Assembly: GCA_963576785.1 (NCBI GenBank)
Contig: OY756144.1
Coordinates: forward strand, 2,232,001 to 2,296,000
Length of the DNA stretch: 64,000 nt
Source: Chlorophyllum brunneum
Taxonomy: Eukaryota > Basidiomycota > Agaricomycetes > Agaricales > Agaricaceae
Direction of reading: 5' to 3'
A program made the translations under genes and the position numbers. Position 1 is the stretch's first letter. Each line of letters starts with the position of its first letter. Of the stretch, positions 58,242-64,000 are shown in pieces. The notes under the pieces were generated by a model. That model was not told where the DNA came from. It saw only the letters and a list, made by a program, of their open reading frames with translations, and ran no database searches.

Positions 58242-58911
58242 ACTCACCGGGAATCAGCCTCCACGCGTTTAGATGAGGGACGCTTCGATTTTCCACACAT
58301 TCCATCATTGGGACTCTCTTCTCATAGGCCATCAAATCAGTAAAGCCAAAACAGCACATTACGATTATGATATGTTCTACATACGCAATAATCTTGCGAA
58401 AGACAAAGGGCTGTACTACAAAGAATAAATAATAAATAAAACTTCGGGACCCAAAAATTGATAATTATAAAGTCGAAGATCGAAAGTGGTAAGAGTTGTG
58501 AAAGGCGAAGGGTACAGGAATTAGACACAAGACTATTGATACAGACTGGTTGCATGTCGACAGGATGATATCGTCCGTTTGATTCGGTGAATGGAGTCTA
58601 GAAGTCCGATAGAAGCCTCCCTCTCCGCCCTTCTCCCTTCCTACATGGAAATTATCCCTCGCACGCCGGTGCGAGATCCGTTCGGCTATGGCATTATGGT
58701 GGGAGGATTGTATGAGTGAGTGATGAAAGAGGACGCGCTACGTGTGTGAGGTCGCGTGCAATAGATAATGATGGTAAGATGAGGATGGGGATTATTGTCA
58801 TTCGTCGATATCGTAGCCGATGTCGATGTGGTGATTGCGAGGGCGGGGTTATGGTAAGGACTGGAGTGCCCGTCCCACCCGTTGAGGCGAGTAGGGTTGC
58901 CCTGGGCCACT
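58242..58911. other. Region without a supportable gene
   Basis: 670 bp between two small minus-strand candidates. AT-rich sequence around 58330-58460 could be a 3' flank for the candidate at 58912-59013. Confidence 0.35.
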
Positions 58912-59013
58912 TCAGAAGAACACTGCGCCAGTCGTTGATGCACCGTTTTTCACGTTACTCGTGCTTTGGCCGGAGCCAGACTTGACGTTTCCAGAGTTTC
59001 CCTGGCTGCTCAT
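58912..59013 (-). CDS. Candidate 33-aa Gly/Ser/Asn-rich peptide
   Basis: ATG 59013 opens a 33-codon frame reading MSSQGNSGNVKSGSGQSTSN followed by VKNGASTTGAVFF and a stop. It has an internal near-repeat (GNVKSGSG versus SNVKNGAS), no Cys and no hydrophobic core. Its short size and regular composition suggest either a small hydrophilic stress-type peptide or the first exon of a longer gene. Low confidence. Confidence 0.3.
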   Translation of the reverse strand: MSSQGNSGNVKSGSGQSTSNVKNGASTTGAVFF

Positions 59014-62000
59014 GGTGTATGAGGGTTGGTGGTGATGTGTTGGATAGGAGGTGGTGGTGTGAGTGAGGTGGGACTTGTATCCACCTAGGAGATGACGCGG
59101 ATATTTAAACTGAATACGGGGAAAGATACTGAGGAGTCATTCGAAAATACCGGTAGGCTTTATAGTGCCAGGAAAGGGACTTTCCGCAGTGTCTGTGTTA
59201 AGAATGAAATGACCATGATTGACTCGAAAAGGATATTGCTGCCTGACGGAACCGCCGTAACAGGTGTAAAGTTCCTCTCACGAAGGAACTGTTTGACGGT
59301 GAGAAGGACGGCATATCAACGCAGTGGATCTGATAGTGATGCGGCAACGACTCAACGCCCAAGGAGGACATCAGGGAGGTTTCAAAATTTGTGGAAAATG
59401 GAGTTAACGATCAATTTCGGTATGACAATTTTGGCACCTGACGACTGTGTCGCTTTTTGCTAAGGACACTTGTCAGCACCGCAATTACCCGCAACTGCGT
59501 TCCTAACAATCGGCTTACCATCTCAACCCCCTCAGGTACCGCGAGAGTATCGCAGCACAGCCCTCCAGTGGTTCGTTAGCACCATCATGCGATTTCCAAA
59601 GCCTCGCAAGGCTCAGCAGAGTTGCCTGCTGCCGTCACGAGCGGAGTGACTCGAATCGCTCTCTTCAGTGGAGATTATCACTCCCTCATGCGCTGTCACA
59701 GACCACGGAAACTCACCCGTGCCGTGGTTGCTCCATGTATTTGTTGCACTGCTTCATCTTCTTGTTCGACGCGTAGTTGACTCGTTGTACCCATTTCCCG
59801 AGATCATGTGGCTTGCGGCGTAACAGGAACCATGATCGGTTTACACCAGGAAGCCTTTCTGATGTATCCGTAGTAAGATAAATGGTTGCGCTTAAGCCAC
59901 CCTTCTCCAAGTACAGATACGATGCAGTGCAGCGGAATGGTGGCTCCGATTGATGAGCATTCCAAAACGAGAAGTCATTCATACGGCAACAGCGCCGACA
60001 GTGCGGAGTGAATTGATCGTCATCCAAATCCCGAATAAGGCTGTAGAATGTTGAACCCCGAATGCCCATAATTCATTTGTTACTATTGAAGATAGTCGTT
60101 GGGAGACATGGGTGGAGAACCTGAACAGTCAACATGACAAACCATGACACCCGCCAAGGACCACAACACTGGATAGCCTCAGGTCTCGACTTCTGCTCCC
60201 GGAATTCGTTCGCAACACAGTCGGGAGCTCGCATGTGCCCGTATGCCCACATCTTGAGACTTATCGTGTAATTTCCGTGGGTTTCGAACGCCTAGGCCAT
60301 CAATCTCCAGCAGCTCAAAACCTCATCCGAGACGGAGTCGTGCCATCGGAACTTCGGGATGGACTGTCGATGTCATCCAAGCTCTCTTCCCACTGTCCCA
60401 TTCCTTGCGCGGACGTGCTACCTGCGGGGAATTCAAGCGCTGACGTCTCCGATGCATCGTGTCCAGCAAAGAAGCCTAGACTCGTGTATCAAGCTTCTCA
60501 TGAGCAAGATAGCTGAGATGGAATGCCCATCTTATCGGTCGACTATTCTTTTCACTAGTCTACCTTCGCAATCGTTCTTGCTACCCGATGAGAGTGGAGT
60601 TAAGATGCCATGACCAGTGCCAGATCCAGGAAATGATATGGCGCGGCTCTCGCAGACAACGGGAATGGTGCTGGATATCGCTATGACCTTCAACTGTACT
60701 TCTGGCGTATTCTCACCTTCTCAATTTCATTGGCGAACTACCGTTTCTATCACCGCCCTCCCAAAATACCTGTCCCTCATCGATTGACCTCGTCAAATCT
60801 ACTAAGTATATACCCGTAACAGAAACTGGTGGATTATTCAATCCACAGCACCATCGGATCCCATGAATATTTTTGTGCTCCTCGTGGTTTATCCAGTAAT
60901 ACCCTTGATCCCGCTGCTGTAAGCCTCGGACTTCACCCCCCCCACAAACTGCGCGGCGAAGTCGAAGGTCCTCTAACTACAGCCTTCAGCTGTCTGCCCA
61001 CGTCCTTGTTCTGGTTTTGGACCCGTGATCGTCTTCGCCTGTTCAGAGTACAATGAAATGTCCAACTTTAAGATAGACGCTCGAAAAGCCGAATATTCAG
61101 AATTCCTCGAGCGGCCAAGAAGGATCATTCCAACTCCGACAGGACATAGCGAACGGACAGATTGGAAGATGATGATATCAGCAACATATCGGAAGTACAT
61201 CATGCTCGAGGCCCCAGTTGTACAATTGGTAAAGAGTCTCTCACGCGATGTCATAGGCTAGTGCGGGTACAGTTCAGGTCAGTGGATAATCCATTAGTAC
61301 AAGAGAATCGTTGCTAACGGAGAGCTTTTCTCGCCTGTGTGAATGAGGTACCTCTCTCTGCTAGGCTGTCATCCCTGTTCGGGATCCGACGGAGGAACGA
61401 TCTGGAGGAGTAGTCTACACGTATCGCTGCCTTGGCATATGTTACCGGTGTACCTGGCCGAACCACAAAGGAACACATTCTAAATTATAGACCATATTTT
61501 GTGGACCTTATTTTTACTTAGCGAGCTGCACCAAGTGGACAAGACAAGATCTCGATGACGCGGTCCGCCTGAGGATGAAACCGCACCAACCCGAAGTGCA
61601 AATTTGGAAATGTCAATGGCAAGGGCGATCATCCCCCTCGAGTATGCTTCCATTCACGTATAAAAAAAGTACTGTGGAACAAACAATTGGCGTGGCTTGG
61701 GTGTTCGCGTTTTGCCATAACAGTTTCCACGAGCCCTGCGAGCATGGGCTAAGGGAGAACGCCCACAACTCGGAGGGCCTATTGCAGCATCTCGTCGCCT
61801 TTCATGCTCCATCTGACTTTGCGCTCCATATCGTCCGACTTGTATTATACGAGCCAATCCTGATCTTGATGCTTACCCTTGATGAGTAGGTAGAGGATTA
61901 GGTTCTGGGAGGCTAAAGCTGATTAATGATGCGGGTGGATATGTCATAACGGCACTTGATAACCAGAACGCTCAAGCTTTTACGAGTTTACATTTTCGTT

Positions 62001-62138
62001 AAGTGTGATTTATCTTTCACAATCCAACAGCGATGTAATGGTCGCATAGGTGTAAGGCCGAGGGATGTAAAAATAACCTTCCGCAGTTTATACTGGCAGG
62101 CCTTCAACAAGTCTAAGGAATTCAAGCCAAGGTAGGTG
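59014..62138. other. 3.1-kb gene-poor stretch
   Basis: No gene could be supported. The best frame is 59713-60069 on the minus strand (119 codons; FWNAHQSEPPFRC, SWFLLRRKPHDLGKWVQRVN), which has coding-like composition but no recognised domain or splice partners. Plus-strand pieces at 60200-61260 (LEPF-like PEFVRNTVGSSHVPVC, IDARKAEYSEFLERPRR) may be debris of a decayed gene. 61575-61889 is also open without recognisable content. Confidence 0.35.
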
Positions 62139-63634
62139 TCAGATGATTTCGACGACGATCTTCCCACTAGAGTTGTTTCCTGAGTGTCAGCTACGGAAAT
62201 ATGAAACGAATGCAATGAATACTCACATATTTCGGTTTGCTTCCATCTCTTTATGCGCTTCCTGGATCTGATCCCAAGGGTATACCTGAAAAGAATGCGC
62301 AGTGATGGGATATGTGAGTGAATTGGGCATAATTAAAATAGATATTTTTACCTTGTAGATGTAGGTCTTGATGGTAGCATTTCCTTCTTCTCCAGAGATA
62401 TGGGAAAACGCGTTAGACGTAAACCTATGGAGCGAGAATCAGTATCGGGAGCGAGAAGGAATGAATCATGTCTTCTCACCGCTGTATCAGATCAGCCTGG
62501 TACGTAGCCGAACGTGACCGCAAAGTAGAGCCTTCAATATGTAGACGCTTGTATAGTAGTGGCGCAAGGTTCGCTTTCTCGACAATTGGACCTGGACATC
62601 ACAACGTTACAGACCGCTGTAATTAGATGAAGGGAAAATCGGTACCGCTCAAGAGGGCCAGCATTGTCATTCGGCCATCGACGGCGAGCGCGTCAACGTT
62701 TTTATTGAAGTGGCTCTGCCCAACAAAGTCGATCACAACGTTGACGCCCCTCCCTTCTGTGGTCTTTTTGACGGCGGCGGCGAAATCTTGGGTCTTGTAG
62801 TTGACCGCATGTGTGGGACCGTGCGGCATTTTCAGCAACCAGTCAATTTTCTCCTGCGTCGAAGTGGTTACTGTAACGGTACACCTGCACGAGGCGTCGG
62901 GTCTACGGCAAAATAACTAGCCCGTGATGCACTCACGCTCCAAAATATCGGGCCAATTGTGCCGCGGCTATGCCTACACCGGATGCACCAGCGTGGATTA
63001 AGACATCATCACACTTGCGTACTTTACCGATCAAGACCAGCGCCTGGTATGCTATGAAATACAACACCAATGTCAGGAAAGCTCGCACGGACAATGGTCC
63101 AGGGCGCTCACCCGTCAGGAATGCCTCTGGAATGCTCGCGGCCTGCGCCCAGGACAAATGTCCGGGTTTCTTTATTATATGGGTCGAAGTTACGGCGATA
63201 TATTCGGCATATGCGCCCTGTAGGGTGAAAAGCCAAGGAAACTCAGCACGCGTTTCATATGAAGGGTAGAACCAATGTTGCTACGTACACCCCCAGCGAG
63301 GCCCAGGACATGGTTTCCAACTTTCCATTCTGTAACATCGGAACCGACTTCGGCGATTACACCTGAGAACTCGACACCAAGGATCGAAGATACACCAGGA
63401 GGTACTGGGTATCTTCCTTCTCGCTGCATTATGTCCATGCGGTTGAGGCCAAACGCCTTAACCTGGGGACGGATTATTCAGTGACTCCGAATAGCGAGAA
63501 ACCAGGCGAGTGGTTGCAGAAGCGTGGCGAACCTGGACTAAGACTTGTCGGGAGGTGATCTCTGGGTTCGGGGCGTCTCCGATGTAGAGATTCTCCGCTG
63601 GTCCAGACCCATCTTTGACTAGAACGGCACGCAT
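62139..63634 (-). CDS. Quinone oxidoreductase, PIG3-like (NADPH-dependent MDR family)
   Basis: Model complement(62139..62166, 62227..62285, 62352..62424, 62480..62591, 62646..62884, 62937..63051, 63112..63217, 63289..63462, 63533..63634), nine exons, 335 aa, all phases closing. It reads MRAVLVKDGSGPAENLYIGD, VKAFGLNRMDIMQREGRYP, SILGVEFSGVIAEVG, GAYAEYIAV, VLIHAGASGVGIAAAQLARY (nucleotide-binding GxxGxG-like AGASGVG), VNVVIDFVGQSHF, LLYKRLHIEGSTLRSRS and ends GKIVVEII. Length and the GSTLRSRS motif match the TP53I3/PIG3 branch of zinc-free medium-chain reductases, which reduce quinones with NADPH. The catalytic-domain zinc ligands of alcohol dehydrogenases are absent, as expected. It lies complete at the right edge of the window. 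Confidence 0.92.
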
Positions 63635-64000
63635 GCTGGTAAGCTGTTGATGAGAATATCTTCAAGTCCTCTAGCAACGTCTGGTTATAACCGAGCGAAT
63701 CGAAGTCACAGGAAGTCGTCTTTTACGCGGCGGTTTGTTCGGATGACGCATTTTCGTTACGATCTCTCACAAACTTCATTTTGGTGACACGTTCTCACCG
63801 CAAACGCGTCGCGCATGTGCTACGAGATTCCCTCCCAGCAGAATTGGTTGGCAGGTCCCGTTCCAGCATTTCTCGGAGGTAGGTGTTTCTTCGGACCTCC
63901 GTGGACTTCATTGAACTACAGCAGCCACTAGCCACCACAAATAGTGTAGACTCATGCATAATATCTGGTGGGCATCAGGGATGTCACTGACCAAAGAGAG
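63635..64000. other. Promoter side of the quinone oxidoreductase
   Basis: 366 bp upstream of the leftward reductase gene, to the window edge. No gene and no clear promoter motif identified. Confidence 0.4.

Noticed and set aside
60200..61260. Possible F-box or LRR-type remnant
   Set aside because: A few short pieces recall F-box protein leucine-rich parts, but they are scattered over frames and too weak to annotate.
1..64000. Biosynthetic gene cluster, CRISPR array, rRNA or tRNA genes
   Set aside because: No polyketide, peptide or terpene synthase and no regularly spaced repeats or rRNA sequence were seen. A tRNA search needs a covariance model that I could not run.

Overview
The window is genomic DNA from a filamentous basidiomycete, very probably an Agaricomycete (mushroom-forming) fungus. 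Most genes are split by many short GT-AG introns, mostly 40-80 nt, with occasional GC-AG introns. Gene density is about one per 3 kb, and the content is typical of these genomes: eukaryotic housekeeping genes, NACHT-family NTPases, expanded multi-pass membrane protein families and secreted hydrolases. All exon models were made by eye from splice consensus, phase agreement and recalled family sequence; no alignment or expression data were available.

Layout. 1-10.2 kb: a SUN-domain ER protein running off the left edge, a small START-like protein, a seven-segment membrane protein (copy A), a Tgl2-like lipase and an unrecognised helical protein. 10.2-21.4 kb is the most dynamic part. It holds two tandem GH20 beta-N-acetylhexosaminidase genes whose central parts were homogenised by gene conversion. 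A third copy is decayed and split by about 4 kb that contains a terminal-inverted-repeat element and a frameshifted NACHT NTPase. 21.7-35.7 kb: an Ent3-type epsin, a Ser/Pro-rich membrane protein, RNA polymerase III subunit Rpc9, a decayed membrane-protein gene, the CCR4-NOT subunit Not2 and the geranylgeranyltransferase-I beta subunit. 37-41 kb: membrane protein copies B and C, tandem and facing left. 42-64 kb: an FMN alpha-hydroxyacid oxidase, V-ATPase subunit d, an M64-type secreted metallopeptidase, a large disordered CaaX protein, a ribosomal L1-domain nucleolar protein, an alpha/beta hydrolase and a PIG3-type quinone oxidoreductase.

The genes do not form one pathway. The hexosaminidase cluster would act on chitin-derived chitobiose outside the cell or in the wall. 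The CaaX protein at 49-52 kb is a possible substrate of a prenyltransferase, and the type-I enzyme beta subunit is encoded 14 kb away, though its terminal Met favours farnesylation. The three membrane paralogues share a strikingly conserved core promoter, ATTGG-N3-GGCTATAAACA.

No wholly new system was found. The best leads are the gene-conversion tract, the split hexosaminidase pseudogene, the active-site His-to-Ser change in the first hexosaminidase and the shared promoter module. A single-base frameshift in the normally essential V-ATPase gene suggests the assembly may carry indel errors, so the NACHT frameshifts should be read with caution.
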